DNA of 64,000 nt from Larkinella arboricola (GCF_003259745.1 NZ_QLMC01000001.1:620001-684000); one strand, 5' to 3'. Positions 1 to 9,070 are shown, counted from the stretch's first letter. Numbers and translations: made by a program. The notes: a model not told the origin generated them from the letters alone.

Positions 1-1
1 G

Positions 2-2746
2 GCAGTTGATTTTTTTCTGAAAGTATACGATCCGCAGAAAGGCGATAAAGAGTTACAGGACCGTATCTGCGAATACCTCGAAGTACGCCGGGCGCTGATT
101 CTGGAACGGCTGGTAGACAAGAAATTATTTGTCATGGGCAGCGATGGGAATCCGGCCTGGATGGCCATCGAGCGAATGCCGCAGAAAGCCCGGGTTTTCT
201 TTAATTTTGTTCGTACGGAAACCGCTACCGAATATTTCCCGATTATCAAATACAAGGGCGAACGGGTTGAGTTTCAGTTTAAAGACGCCCTGTTGATCTG
301 CGACGAACCCGCCTGGATGATGGTGGGCAACCGGCTGTTTCATTTTGAGAACAACATTGACGGGAAAAAACTGCGTCCCTTCCTGCAAAAACGCAATATT
401 GTTATTCCCAAAAATATTGAGGAGCAGTACTATAACCGCTTCGTTGCCCCGCTGATTGCTTCGTATGATGTTTACGCCCGGGGGTTTGAAATCCGGGATG
501 AAGAACTGACGCCCGCACCGGTATTGACGGTTTCCGAACAGGTTGACCATCGGGTGGTTCCCGCGCTCTTCGAGCAGGTAGGTACAAACGGCGACGTGCA
601 CCGGAATGGCTCCTCGGGGCGCATGACGGATGTGTTGACGGAAATTGGTCCGACCACGTCTTTCGATGATTCTCAGGTGGTTTTTGACCTGTTGTTTCGG
701 TACGGCCAGTTCACGTTCCGGTACGACGGTTTTACGGATTCGTCTAACGTCAGCATCGAAAAACAGGGCGATCAGTATATTTTCCACAAAATCCGGCGGG
801 ATATACGCAAGGAGCAGTCAACTCTTTTCTGGCTGAAGGCAAACGGTCTGGAGTTGAAAGACAACGGGCACTCCCGGTTGGGCAAGGCTGCGGCTTTTGA
901 GTGGCTTCAGCAAAACCACAACCTGCTGATGGAGGCCGGTTTTCTGGTTTCGCAGCACGCCAACGATACAAAACGGTATTTTCTGGGCTATTCGTCCATT
1001 GTGGTTTCCATCAACGAAACCCGTGACTGGTTCGACATTTACGCCAAAGTGCAGTTTGGGGAATTTGAGATTCCATTTATCAAACTGCGGACGCTGATTC
1101 TAAACAAGAAACGCGAGTTTACGCTGCCCAACGGCGAGATTGCGGTCATTCCGGAAACCTGGTTTACCAAATATTCGGAGTTGTTTGCCTTTATGGAGCA
1201 CGATGACGACAGCGACCGGCTCGTGCTTCGTAAACACCATATTGCGCTCGTTCAGGAGTTGCAGGAGGAAAGTCTGGCGTCGGCGGTCATCAGCCGGAAG
1301 CTCCAACAATTGCGGAGCTTTGAAGAAATAGCCTCCCATCCGCTGCCGAGCGGTTTTAAAGGGTCGTTGCGGCCTTATCAGAAAGCGGGGTACGACTGGC
1401 TGCAATTCCTGAATCAATACCGGTTCGGGGGGTGTCTGGCCGACGACATGGGGTTGGGCAAAACCGTAATGACGCTGGCGTTTCTGCAATCGCAGAAGGA
1501 AGCGGGACACAAAGAACCCACGCTGCTGGTGATGCCTACGTCGCTGCTCTACAACTGGGAGCTGGAAGCCCGCCGGTTTACGCCCGATTTGCGGGTAATG
1601 TCGTACACAGGCACCTACCGGGATAAGAATACCGCCCAATTTGACGATTACGACCTGATTCTGACCTCCTACGGTATTGTCCGGATTGACATTGACCTGC
1701 TGAAAACGTACCGGTTTCATTACATTATTCTGGACGAATCGCAGGCCATCAAAAACCCGTCGTCGCACATTACCCGGGCGGTAATGCAACTCGACTCGGC
1801 ACACCGGCTGATTCTGACCGGAACGCCCCTGGAAAACAGCACGATGGATTTGTGGACGCAGATGACGTTTATCAACCCCGGTTTGCTGGGCAGCCAGACG
1901 TTTTTTCGCAACGAATTTCTGGTGCCAATCGAAAAAAAGAACGACGAGCAGAAAACGCAGCGGCTTTACGGCATCATTAAACCGTTTATGCTGCGTCGGC
2001 ACAAGTCGCAGGTGGCGCGTGATTTGCCCGAAAAGGTAGAGAGCATTCACTACAGCGATATGTCGCCGGAGCAGGAAAAACAGTATGAGGAAGCCAAATC
2101 ATACTACCGGAACCTGATTCTGGAGCGTATTGAAGAAGACGGGATGGCCAAGTCCCAGATGGTGGTGTTGCAGGGCCTGACCAAACTTCGTCAGATTGCC
2201 AATCACCCGCGCATGATCGACGAAACCTACGAAGGCAATTCCGGTAAGCTGGACGATATGGTGATGCGGCTGGAAGGGGCGATGGCGGATAATCACAAGG
2301 TATTGGTATTCAGTCAGTTTATTAAGCACTTAGATGTAGTGCAGCAATATTTGCAGGAACGCGGTATTCAGTATGCTTACCTGGACGGATCGACGCAGGA
2401 CCGCCGGGGGCAAGTGGATTTGTTCCAGAAAAACGATGCCATCAAGCTGTTTCTAATTTCGCTGAAGGCGGGTGGGTTGGGCCACAACCTGACGGCGGCC
2501 GATTACGTGTTTATCCTCGATCCGTGGTGGAATCCGGCCATCGAAGCCCAGGCCATTGACCGGGCACACCGCATCGGGCAGCAAAAAACCGTGTTTACCT
2601 ATAAGTTTATTTCCCGCAATACCGTTGAGGAAAAAATTCTGGCGCTGCAACGTTCCAAACAAAAGCTGGCCAGCGATCTGATTGCGACCGAAGAGAATTT
2701 TATGAAGTCGCTGACAAAAGAAGATATTATGGCCCTGCTCGAATAA
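2..2746 (+). CDS. SNF2-family DEAD/DEAH helicase, 5'-truncated by window edge
   Basis: This is a Swi2/Snf2-type ATP-dependent DNA translocase; 914 residues are visible. The reading frame is open from base 2, and the codons before the first ATG (134) look coding, so the true start lies outside the window. The ATPase lobe has motif I DDMGLGKT (about 1442-1465), motif II DESQ in place of DEAH (about 1733), and TGTPLENS. The second lobe has the DGSTQDRRG and DPWWNPAIEAQAIDRAHRIGQ segments (about 2386-2585). The first 400 or so residues are a non-catalytic region typical of bacterial SNF2 proteins. Family members remodel protein-DNA complexes; the substrate of this one is unknown. It ends 8 bp before the convergent GtrA-like gene. 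Confidence 0.93.
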   Translation, partial: AVDFFLKVYDPQKGDKELQDRICEYLEVRRALILERLVDKKLFVMGSDGNPAWMAIERMPQKARVFFNFVRTETATEYFPIIKYKGERVEFQFKDALLICDEPAWMMVGNRLFHFENNIDGKKLRPFLQKRNIVIPKNIEEQYYNRFVAPLIASYDVYARGFEIRDEELTPAPVLTVSEQVDHRVVPALFEQVGTNGDVHRNGSSGRMTDVLTEIGPTTSFDDSQVVFDLLFRYGQFTFRYDGFTDSSNVSIEKQGDQYIFHKIRRDIRKEQSTLFWLKANGLELKDNGHSRLGKAAAFEWLQQNHNLLMEAGFLVSQHANDTKRYFLGYSSIVVSINETRDWFDIYAKVQFGEFEIPFIKLRTLILNKKREFTLPNGEIAVIPETWFTKYSELFAFMEHDDDSDRLVLRKHHIALVQELQEESLASAVISRKLQQLRSFEEIASHPLPSGFKGSLRPYQKAGYDWLQFLNQYRFGGCLADDMGLGKTVMTLAFLQSQKEAGHKEPTLLVMPTSLLYNWELEARRFTPDLRVMSYTGTYRDKNTAQFDDYDLILTSYGIVRIDIDLLKTYRFHYIILDESQAIKNPSSHITRAVMQLDSAHRLILTGTPLENSTMDLWTQMTFINPGLLGSQTFFRNEFLVPIEKKNDEQKTQRLYGIIKPFMLRRHKSQVARDLPEKVESIHYSDMSPEQEKQYEEAKSYYRNLILERIEEDGMAKSQMVVLQGLTKLRQIANHPRMIDETYEGNSGKLDDMVMRLEGAMADNHKVLVFSQFIKHLDVVQQYLQERGIQYAYLDGSTQDRRGQVDLFQKNDAIKLFLISLKAGGLGHNLTAADYVFILDPWWNPAIEAQAIDRAHRIGQQKTVFTYKFISRNTVEEKILALQRSKQKLASDLIATEENFMKSLTKEDIMALLE

Positions 2747-2754
2747 CCGGACGT

Positions 2755-3243
2755 TTAGAGATTCAGCAGTGCTTTCAGCTTTTCGTAGAAGCCGGTATTC
2801 CGGAAGGTAAACGTTTTGTGCAGCACGTAATTGGAAACGAAACTGGCGCCCATCCCCGCTGTGTGTGAAACCAGCTTATTGACGTTCACGGTTTTGACGG
2901 AGTTCGGTATGGTGAAGGTATAATGGCTGCCGTGGCTCAGGGAAAGGTTGTACAGCGCCGAGGCACCGTATACCGTGATCAGGCACGAAATCACCGAAAC
3001 CATCGCAAATTTAGCCATCTCGCGCCGGGTCTTGGCCGAATTTTTAGCGTTGAACGCCAGGAGCTTGGTCAGGAAAAAGCCGATAAAAAAGGAGCTGACA
3101 TAACCAATCAATACCCCGTTTTCGTACGAGATCTGAAACCACTCCTGAAGCAGCGAACTCACCACAATTTGCAGCGATGCACCAATGGCCGCTACAATAA
3201 AATACGCAAGTAAGTCTTTTTGATTAAACAGTTTGTTTGCCAT
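2755..3243 (-). CDS. GtrA-like membrane protein
   Basis: A 162-residue integral membrane protein with four hydrophobic segments (about residues 11-32, 40-63, 80-98 and 128-150) and a C-terminal FVSNYVLHKTFTFR stretch typical of the GtrA/DPM-flippase family. Members of this family are thought to move or present polyprenyl-linked sugars across the inner membrane for surface polysaccharide modification. No glycosyltransferase is adjacent, so the substrate cannot be read from context. The gene is convergent with the SNF2 gene and probably transcribed alone. The family call rests on length, topology and the C-terminal motif. Confidence 0.72.
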   Translation of the reverse strand: MANKLFNQKDLLAYFIVAAIGASLQIVVSSLLQEWFQISYENGVLIGYVSSFFIGFFLTKLLAFNAKNSAKTRREMAKFAMVSVISCLITVYGASALYNLSLSHGSHYTFTIPNSVKTVNVNKLVSHTAGMGASFVSNYVLHKTFTFRNTGFYEKLKALLNL

Positions 3244-3413
3244 AAATAAATGCCTTCCGCCCCAATAAGACCCGCAAATTAGCAGGAAGCGTTGGAATTC
3301 GTATCCGCAAAATCAGATACCGGACACAGAACGTACGCGGTCAGCGAGCCAAAAACTGAGCGGGGAGCGAGAAACAAGTAGACTAAAAACTACCAGAAAG
3401 CCGGAAATGGGGC

Positions 3414-3421
3414 TACTTTTG
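3414..3421 (+). promoter_or_regulatory. -7 box of the purK promoter
   Basis: TACTTTTG matches the Bacteroidota -7 consensus TAnnTTTG and lies 19 bp before the purK ATG. No clear -33 TTTG was seen at the expected distance, so the call rests on the -7 box and position only. Confidence 0.45.
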
Positions 3422-3440
3422 CGGACGGATTTTTCTACCT

Positions 3441-4598
3441 ATGTCTACATTTAATCCCAACACCCGCATCGGTATTCTCGGCGGAGGACAACTCGGACTG
3501 ATGCTGCTTCAGGCCGGTATCGACTGGAACCTGACCGTCCATATTCTTGACCCTGATGCCGAAGCGCCCTGCCGCCACCTGGCAACGTCCTTTACCCAGG
3601 GGGCATTAACCGATTACGATACCGTATATCAGTTTGGTCAGACGGTTGACCTGCTAACGATTGAAATTGAGCGGGTTAATGTTGATGCGCTCGAAGCACT
3701 GGAACGGGAAGGAAAACGGATTTTTCCGCAGCCGTCGGTCATCCGGATTATTCAAGACAAGCGGGTACAGAAGCAATTTTACCGCCAGCACAACCTGCCC
3801 ACTGCCGATTTTATCCTGACCGAAAACCGCGCCGACGTGCCGCAGGTGTTAGCCCAAAAGCCGGACTTTCTGCCCGCGTTCCATAAGTTAGGCCGCGATG
3901 GGTACGACGGTCGCGGGGTGCAGCGGATTGCTACGTCGGAGGATGTTGAGAAAGCCTTTGATGCGCCCGGTGTGCTGGAAAAAGCCATTGACTTTGAGAA
4001 GGAACTGGCCGTGATTGTTGCGCGGAACGAGCAGGGGCAAACCGCTACCTTCCCGACGGTTGAGATGGTTTTTCATCCCGAACAGAATCTGGTGGAATAC
4101 CTGTTTGCACCCGCGGCCATTTCCGAAACCGTTGATCAGCAGGCGCAGGACGTAGCCCGGAAAACGGCCGAAGCGTTTGGAATAGTGGGCCTGCTTGCCG
4201 TTGAGCTGTTTTTGACTAAAGACGGTCAGGTGATTGTGAACGAAGTGGCTCCGCGTCCGCACAACAGCGGTCACCACACCATCCGGGCCAATGTGACCTC
4301 GCAGTTTGAACAACACTGGCGGGCCATCCTGAACCTGCCGCTGGGCGACACCTCGATTCTGACCCCGGCGGCCATGATCAACCTGCTGGGCGAACCCGGC
4401 CACAGCGGTCCGGCCCAATACGAAGGGATGGAAGCCCTGCTGGCAATGCCCGGCGTGTTTCCCTTTCTATACGGTAAAAAAATAACCCGCCCGTTTCGCA
4501 AAATGGGGCATATTACCGTTATTAGTCCGGACGTAAACGGCCTGAAAGCAAAAGCCGACGCCGTGAAGGAAACGATAAAAGTGAAAAGTAAGGGGTAA
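3441..4598 (+). CDS. purK: N5-carboxyaminoimidazole ribonucleotide synthase
   Basis: PurK (385 aa) uses ATP and bicarbonate to carboxylate aminoimidazole ribonucleotide to N5-CAIR in de novo purine synthesis. The N-terminal nucleotide-binding motif GILGGGQLGLML, the ATP-grasp segment KLGRDGYDGRGVQ, and the EVAPRPHNSGHHTI metal/ATP site are all visible. Length is normal for the family. purE follows 65 bp downstream in the same direction, so the two enzymes that make CAIR from AIR are probably co-transcribed. The last residues (KVKSKG) and stop codon are encoded by the start of a repeat element that fills the purK-purE gap. Confidence 0.97.
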   Translation: MSTFNPNTRIGILGGGQLGLMLLQAGIDWNLTVHILDPDAEAPCRHLATSFTQGALTDYDTVYQFGQTVDLLTIEIERVNVDALEALEREGKRIFPQPSVIRIIQDKRVQKQFYRQHNLPTADFILTENRADVPQVLAQKPDFLPAFHKLGRDGYDGRGVQRIATSEDVEKAFDAPGVLEKAIDFEKELAVIVARNEQGQTATFPTVEMVFHPEQNLVEYLFAPAAISETVDQQAQDVARKTAEAFGIVGLLAVELFLTKDGQVIVNEVAPRPHNSGHHTIRANVTSQFEQHWRAILNLPLGDTSILTPAAMINLLGEPGHSGPAQYEGMEALLAMPGVFPFLYGKKITRPFRKMGHITVISPDVNGLKAKADAVKETIKVKSKG

Positions 4599-4657
4599 GA
4601 CTGGGATAAGGCGTCAGCCAACTCTTAACTCTTAACTCTTAACTCGTAATTTATAAC
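4581..4657. repeat. Short-word palindromic repeat (aactctt family) between purK and purE
   Basis: Begins with GTGAAAAGT inside the last codons of purK and ends with three and a half copies of AACTCTTA (4619-4644). The same two words, GTGAAAAGT and the complement of GAGTTAAGAGT, bound the 75-bp insert in uvrA at 59018-59092. The element supplies the purK stop codon and fills most of the spacer to purE. Confidence 0.6.
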
Positions 4658-4663
4658 TAGAAA

Positions 4664-5146
4664 ATGGTTGGAATTATCATGGGCAGCAGCTCGGACCTCA
4701 AGGTCATGCAGGAGGCTGCCGATATATTAACGGAATTGGGGGTTGCTTACGAAATTGATGTCGTATCGGCCCACCGAACGCCGGAGAAAATGGTGGAATA
4801 CGGAAAAACCGCCCGCCAGCGGGGGCTGAAAGTGGTTATTGCCGGGGCGGGTGGAGCGGCCCATCTGCCGGGCATGGTGGCTTCGCTGACCACACTACCG
4901 GTAATTGGCGTACCCGTAAAATCCAGCAACTCGATTGACGGCTGGGATTCGGTTCTGTCGATTCTGCAAATGCCGTCGGGGGTTCCCGTAGCAACCGTGG
5001 CACTCAACGGAGCCCGGAACGCCGGGATTCTGGCGGCCCAGATTGTGGGGACATTTGACGAAAAGGTCGCCCGGCAGTTGCAGGATTACAAAGAAGATAT
5101 GAAATTGAAAGTTGAAAAAATGAGTCAGGAAGTGAAGAACAGTTAA
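4664..5146 (+). CDS. purE: N5-carboxyaminoimidazole ribonucleotide mutase
   Basis: PurE (160 aa, class I) converts N5-CAIR to CAIR, the step after PurK. The N-terminal [15 protein letters not shown] and the segments [26 protein letters not shown] and [20 protein letters not shown] are diagnostic and contain the active-site Ser, Asp and His. Its pairing with purK shows that this organism uses the two-step bacterial route. The end of the protein is Lys/Glu-rich ([13 protein letters not shown]). The LysM gene begins 83 bp downstream on the same strand and may be read through. Confidence 0.97.
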   Translation: MVGIIMGSSSDLKVMQEAADILTELGVAYEIDVVSAHRTPEKMVEYGKTARQRGLKVVIAGAGGAAHLPGMVASLTTLPVIGVPVKSSNSIDGWDSVLSILQMPSGVPVATVALNGARNAGILAAQIVGTFDEKVARQLQDYKEDMKLKVEKMSQEVKNS

Positions 5147-5229
5147 TGGCGGGTTCTGGTTGAATAAAGGATCAAGTTGAAAAAACGCTTCAGCCAACTT
5201 CCATCCAACGCTGAACCGAAAATCCCACT

Positions 5230-6006
5230 ATGGAAACCGAAAATGCGAAGCGAAATCCGCGGCCTACGGAAACGTCAAGTTTGCCTACCATTACGTTGGC
5301 CGTTCTGGTTCTGACGATTCTGGCCCTGTTATACATTGGGTATGAGTATGTGGCCGACGACACAAAAGGCTCGGAAGAGCTGACTAGCGTGGCCCTGGAT
5401 ACGACCGTACAGAAACCGGCCGAACTGCCCATCGAACCGGAGCTGGCCGCCCCGATTGAGATTGATACGTCCAGCCGGAATGCCCCGGTGGATTTGTCAC
5501 AGTCTACTCCGGCACCCATTGAAGAGGAGCAGGAAGTTCCTAAAAAACCGGCATTGGATTCGGAAGAGCGTCCGGCTACGAGTGAGTCCGCTGCCAGTAA
5601 GCCGGTGGCCGAAAAACCGGCTCGCGAAGAAAAACCCGTAGAGGAAAAACCAAAAGAGGAGAAAAAGGAAACGCCCAAAGCGAATGTTCCGGCGGGGGGC
5701 GTTTCGGTTACGCATACCGTTAAGCCGGGCGAAACCATCTACAGCGTGGCTACCAAGTATAATATGTCCGTCAATACATTAAAAGCGCTGAATCCGGACC
5801 TGGAAGGCAACGATGTGAAAGCCAACGTGACGAAGCTGAAGGTGAAAGCGCGGGCCTACCATACCGTTGGTCCGGGCGATATTCTGCGGGTGGTGGCCGA
5901 CAAATACGGTGTGACGGTCGATGCGCTGATGAAAGCCAATGGAAAAACCAAAAACCATGCGGCCCGGGGCGAAAAGCTGGTTATTCCGTATGCCGAAAAA
6001 CAGTAG
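5230..6006 (+). CDS. Membrane-anchored protein with two LysM domains
   Basis: A 258-residue protein with a short cytoplasmic N-terminus, one transmembrane helix (about residues 20-42, TLAVLVLTILALLYIGYEYV), a long Pro/Glu/Lys-rich linker (about 50-155), and two LysM domains: HTVKPGETIYSVATKYNMS (about 161-205) and YHTVGPGDILRVVADKYGVT (about 210-255, ending GEKLVIPY). LysM binds peptidoglycan glycan chains, so the protein probably bridges inner membrane and cell wall. No catalytic domain is present. The linker is low in complexity and highly charged. Confidence 0.85.
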   Translation: METENAKRNPRPTETSSLPTITLAVLVLTILALLYIGYEYVADDTKGSEELTSVALDTTVQKPAELPIEPELAAPIEIDTSSRNAPVDLSQSTPAPIEEEQEVPKKPALDSEERPATSESAASKPVAEKPAREEKPVEEKPKEEKKETPKANVPAGGVSVTHTVKPGETIYSVATKYNMSVNTLKALNPDLEGNDVKANVTKLKVKARAYHTVGPGDILRVVADKYGVTVDALMKANGKTKNHAARGEKLVIPYAEKQ

Positions 6007-6077
6007 GCAGTAGTTTCCCTGATGAATTCACTTTTTAACCATACAGCGCACGCAGCGTTTATTGACATCCGATTTAC

Positions 6078-6464
6078 ATGAAAACCATTTTTGCCACCCT
6101 TCTTTTCTTTGGTCTAGCCCTGACCGGTGCGACCGCCCAGAACAAAATGACTAAAGGTGATCTACAGCACGTTGTGCTATTTAAATTTAAACCGGAAACG
6201 ACGCCTGAAAAGGTAAAGGAAATTGTGGCGGCTTTTGAAGCGCTGCCGTCGAAAATCAAAGAAATTAAAGGCTTTAAGTGGGGAACGAACAATAGCCCCG
6301 AGGGCCACGATAAAGGGTTGACGCACGCCTTTATTCTGACGTTCAACAATGAGAAAGACCGTGATACGTACCTGCCGCATCCGGCCCACAAGGAATTTGG
6401 CAAAATCGTTGGCCCGTGGCTGGCGGATTTAACCGTGGTTGATTTTACAAATCAGGCGAAATAA
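6078..6464 (+). CDS. Secreted Dabb-domain (stress-responsive A/B barrel) protein
   Basis: A 128-residue protein with a cleavable signal peptide (residues 1-20, ending ATAQ). It is followed by one ferredoxin-like Dabb domain: HVVLFKFKPETTPEKVKEI at the start, then GFKWGTNNSPEGHDKG, then HPAHKEFGKIVGPWLADL. The domain forms dimeric alpha/beta barrels in stress proteins and some polyketide cyclases, but most secreted members have no known function. It is convergent with the YcxB-like gene, with a hairpin terminator between them. Confidence 0.82.
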   Translation: MKTIFATLLFFGLALTGATAQNKMTKGDLQHVVLFKFKPETTPEKVKEIVAAFEALPSKIKEIKGFKWGTNNSPEGHDKGLTHAFILTFNNEKDRDTYLPHPAHKEFGKIVGPWLADLTVVDFTNQAK

Positions 6465-6467
6465 AAC

Positions 6468-6533
6468 AAAAAAGGAGGAAGGGGTGAGCGGATAAAAGGT
6501 CTAGCCTTCGTCCTTTCGCCCCTTCCTCTTTTC
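6468..6533. terminator. Bidirectional terminator between Dabb and YcxB-like genes
   Basis: Imperfect inverted repeat: AAAAGGAGGAAGGGGTGAGCG on the left pairs with CGCCCCTTCCTCTTTT on the right, placed between two convergent genes, with A- and T-rich flanks suitable for both directions. Confidence 0.6.
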
Positions 6534-6544
6534 GTTTCTTCTTT

Positions 6545-7117
6545 TTATTCTTTTCCTTCCGCTAAAAAGCCTTTCCGTTTCAGGAGCGTATCCATAAACT
6601 TCAGCTCGTTTTCGGTGGTGAAGATGGAATACGGCAAATACAGGAACTGGGCGTCTTTCATGCCTTTGGCCACAATTTTAGCCAGCCAGTTCGCCTTCAT
6701 TCCGTTCGTAGCCTGCTCGTTGGAAACCACCATCACGTAAGCATCTTTATCTTTCGTAACGCTCCGGATTTGATCCCATTTCAGAATACCGCCTTCGCGG
6801 GCATTCAGTTTCAGCAGGATCTGGCGGCTGTCGATTTCGTACACGTACTTCTGAAACAGTGATTTGGTTTGTTCCATCTGCGTGATGCCCGTAAACTGCA
6901 CCGCCCAGAAAAGAACGTACAGCACCGTCAGCAGGACAATCAGCACATAAATCCACCAGGTGCTGGTCAGCACGCCCGTCACATCCAGTGTAATGGTTGC
7001 AATCAGCAGAACCAGCGGGATCAGACCCCAATACCAATTTTGTTTTACCCAGCTACGCATCGCCAGACTGATGTAGGTTTTCTGGTCGAGACCGTATTTT
7101 TTGGTTTTAATAATCAT
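6545..7117 (-). CDS. YcxB-like membrane protein
   Basis: A 190-residue protein with two adjacent transmembrane helices (about residues 31-50 and 54-74) followed by a soluble C-terminal domain of about 100 residues. The layout (helical hairpin, then a YEIDSRQILLKL...GGILKWDQIRSV strand-rich domain) fits the YcxB-like family. The function of that family is unknown. A purine-rich, weakly palindromic spacer (7121-7210) separates it from the divergent phosphoribosyltransferase gene. Confidence 0.6.
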   Translation of the reverse strand: MIIKTKKYGLDQKTYISLAMRSWVKQNWYWGLIPLVLLIATITLDVTGVLTSTWWIYVLIVLLTVLYVLFWAVQFTGITQMEQTKSLFQKYVYEIDSRQILLKLNAREGGILKWDQIRSVTKDKDAYVMVVSNEQATNGMKANWLAKIVAKGMKDAQFLYLPYSIFTTENELKFMDTLLKRKGFLAEGKE

Positions 7118-7297
7118 TGAAATAAATAAACTTTAGAGGAGAGATTGGAGATAAGAGAATAAAGAGAAAGTTACGCAGCGTCTTTTGTCCCTCGTCTTCA
7201 CTCTCTTGTCTGAATCAGTTTGCAAAAATACAAAAAGGCTTTGTTTATTTTGAGCCTTCGACGTTTTCGGTTACTTTTCATTTTTAATAACGAGTGT

Positions 7298-7807
7298 ATG
7301 ACTTCCGAGATTACCCAGATTCTGACGCGTGTGCAGGTTGAGCAGAAAATCCGTCGGATTGCGTTTGAGATTTACGAAAACAACTTTGAACAATCGGAAG
7401 TGATTCTGGCCGGGGTGTCAGGCGAGGGCTATGTGCTGGCGCAGCGCCTGGCAGACGTGCTGCAACAGATTGCTCCCCTGAAGGCCACCGTCATGAAAAT
7501 CATGCTGGACAAAACCCTGCGGCAGCAACCTTCCATTCATCTGGATGGCGCAGAAACGGTTTTTACCGGCAAATCGGTCATTGTGGTGGACGACGTTCTG
7601 AACTCGGGCCGGACACTGGCGTTTGCGCTGCAACCCTTCCTGAACGTGCCATTGACCAGCCTGAAAGTCGCGGTGATTGTCGATCGCGACCACAAACGGT
7701 ATCCCGTGGCAGCTGACTACATTGGCTACAAGCTATCGACCACGCTGACCGAACACGTTGAGGTTATCCTGAGCGACCAGGAACGGATGGGGGTGTACCT
7801 GCGGTAA
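7298..7807 (+). CDS. Phosphoribosyltransferase (PyrR-like)
   Basis: A type I phosphoribosyltransferase of 169 residues. The PRPP-binding loop VIVVDDVLNSGRTL (about residues 98-111) and the SGEGYVLAQRL P-loop region are present, and overall order resembles PyrR, which combines uracil phosphoribosyltransferase activity with regulation of pyr mRNA in Firmicutes. Regulation of that kind is not shown here. The frame extends upstream to 7220, but those residues are AT-rich and unlike the family, so the ATG at 7298 is preferred. A hypoxanthine phosphoribosyltransferase-like role cannot be excluded. Confidence 0.82.
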   Translation: MTSEITQILTRVQVEQKIRRIAFEIYENNFEQSEVILAGVSGEGYVLAQRLADVLQQIAPLKATVMKIMLDKTLRQQPSIHLDGAETVFTGKSVIVVDDVLNSGRTLAFALQPFLNVPLTSLKVAVIVDRDHKRYPVAADYIGYKLSTTLTEHVEVILSDQERMGVYLR

Positions 7808-7849
7808 CGAACATTACCGTGTTTTTGCTATAATACCGCCTTTCACAAG

Positions 7850-7980
7850 TCCGCTGACTTTCTGTAGTTCATGCCCCGCATGTTCGGCTCCTCCACGGTG
7901 AGTGGCTTATTCTTCTGCTCCCGCATGATGATCAGATCGGTATTACGGTCGGGCAACGGGCGACGCTGTCCTGACGGCTA
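7850..7980 (-). pseudogene. Possible C-terminal gene remnant
   Basis: The 288-bp gap after the phosphoribosyltransferase holds a minus-strand open stretch of about 43 codons ending at a stop near 7850. It reads like protein (for example RPLPDRNTDLIIMREQ and LTVEEPNMRGMNYRKSADL). An in-frame TAG precedes it, so no complete gene fits. I do not recognise the parent family; it may be a decayed gene end or chance. Confidence 0.25.
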
Positions 7981-8095
7981 GTGGCCAATGGTTTTTCGGC
8001 CAGTTTCGTTTATTAAAGACGAAGTGAAGCGTTAGATTTAATAAATTGCCTGAGTTACCCGTATTTACTAGCCTTTACTCCTGATCTGGTGACCA

Positions 8096-9022
8096 ATGAC
8101 TGCAAATCGTCGCTACTTTTTGAAATCCCTGGGTAGTCTGGCTGCTCTGTGTTCTGTTGGAAGTGTAGCAGCTCGCAGCGGAACCGGCTTAGCCGCCCGC
8201 CCGCAGATTGCCTGTAATCAATACACCTGGCATACGTTTTATCAACGGCAGGGCCGTAACTGGTCGGCGAATCTGGATGCGTCGCTGGCCGATTTTGCAA
8301 AGTCGGGTCTGGTGGGCTACGAACCGTCGGTCAATTCGGCGGATGAGATTCGCACGCTTGCGCCGTTGCTGAAAAAACACAAGCTGGAAATGCATTCGCT
8401 GTACGTCAACAGCACCCTGCACAAAGCCGACGAAGCCGGTAAAACCCTGGAAACCGTAACGGCTATTGCCGATGCTGCCCGGCCGCTGGGCCTGAAGATT
8501 GTGGTAACCAATCCGAGTCCGATTGGTTGGGGCCGTGCGGAAGGCAAAACCGATGACCAACTAGCCATTCAGGCCACAAATCTCGACCGGCTTGGGGCCG
8601 AACTGAAAAAACGGGGCATGACGCTGGCCTACCACACGCACGATGTCGAAATGCGGAATGCCGCCCGTGAGTTTCACCACATGATGCTGGCGACGGACCC
8701 TGACCATGTGTCGCTTTGTCTGGATGTACACTGGATTTACCGTGGCTCCGGCAACTCGCAGGTGGCGCTGTTCGACATTGTGAAATTATACGGTAAACGC
8801 ATCGCGGAACTCCACCTGCGCCAGTCGCAAAACGGCGTTTGGAGCGAAACCTTCGGGGAAGGCGACATTGATTATCCGCGGCTGGCCCAAACGCTGAAGG
8901 CCATCGGCATCCGTCCGCATCTGGTGCTGGAGCAGTGCATCGAAAAAGAATCGCCCAATACGCTGGATGCCGTAACGGCCCACCGGCAGGATTTACAGTA
9001 CGTAAAGAAGGTGTTTGGATAG
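8096..9022 (+). CDS. Exported sugar phosphate isomerase/epimerase-like TIM barrel
   Basis: A 308-residue protein of the xylose isomerase-like TIM-barrel superfamily. It starts with a Tat-like signal (NRRYFLKSLGSLAALCSVGS). Conserved barrel motifs include YHTHDVEM, LCLDVHWIYRG (metal-binding Asp and His), IAELHLRQSQ and HLVLEQCIE. Members act as epimerases or isomerases on sugars, inositols or related acids; exported ones are common in polysaccharide-degrading Bacteroidota. The substrate cannot be inferred from its neighbours. A second member of the same superfamily lies at 46476-47408. Confidence 0.78.
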   Translation: MTANRRYFLKSLGSLAALCSVGSVAARSGTGLAARPQIACNQYTWHTFYQRQGRNWSANLDASLADFAKSGLVGYEPSVNSADEIRTLAPLLKKHKLEMHSLYVNSTLHKADEAGKTLETVTAIADAARPLGLKIVVTNPSPIGWGRAEGKTDDQLAIQATNLDRLGAELKKRGMTLAYHTHDVEMRNAAREFHHMMLATDPDHVSLCLDVHWIYRGSGNSQVALFDIVKLYGKRIAELHLRQSQNGVWSETFGEGDIDYPRLAQTLKAIGIRPHLVLEQCIEKESPNTLDAVTAHRQDLQYVKKVFG

Positions 9023-9025
9023 GAA

Positions 9026-9066
9026 GTTATAGCGTATCGCTGACGTTTTAAACGATACGCTATAAC
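9026..9066. terminator. Terminator hairpin between convergent genes
   Basis: Perfect 14-bp inverted repeat GTTATAGCGTATCG / CGATACGCTATAAC around a 13-nt loop, lying 3 bp after the isomerase/epimerase stop and just before the end of the convergent permease gene. It lacks a long T-run. Confidence 0.6.
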
Positions 9067-9070
9067 CCGT

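Noticed and set aside
1100-2050. A 316-codon minus-strand open frame
   Set aside because: Antisense shadow of the SNF2 helicase.
4618-4645. Tandem AACTCTTA copies as a CRISPR or phase-variable tract
   Set aside because: There are no spacers, and the repeat lies outside coding sequence beyond the purK stop; it fits the palindromic element better.
7121-7215. Purine-rich palindrome between YcxB-like and phosphoribosyltransferase genes
   Set aside because: The arms (GAGAGATTGGAGATAAGAG-like) match only loosely, so it was not listed as a repeat, though it may be another member of the spacer-hairpin set.
7220-7297. N-terminal extension of the phosphoribosyltransferase
   Set aside because: The 26 residues are basic and hydrophobic without family similarity; the ATG at 7298 gives the usual start.
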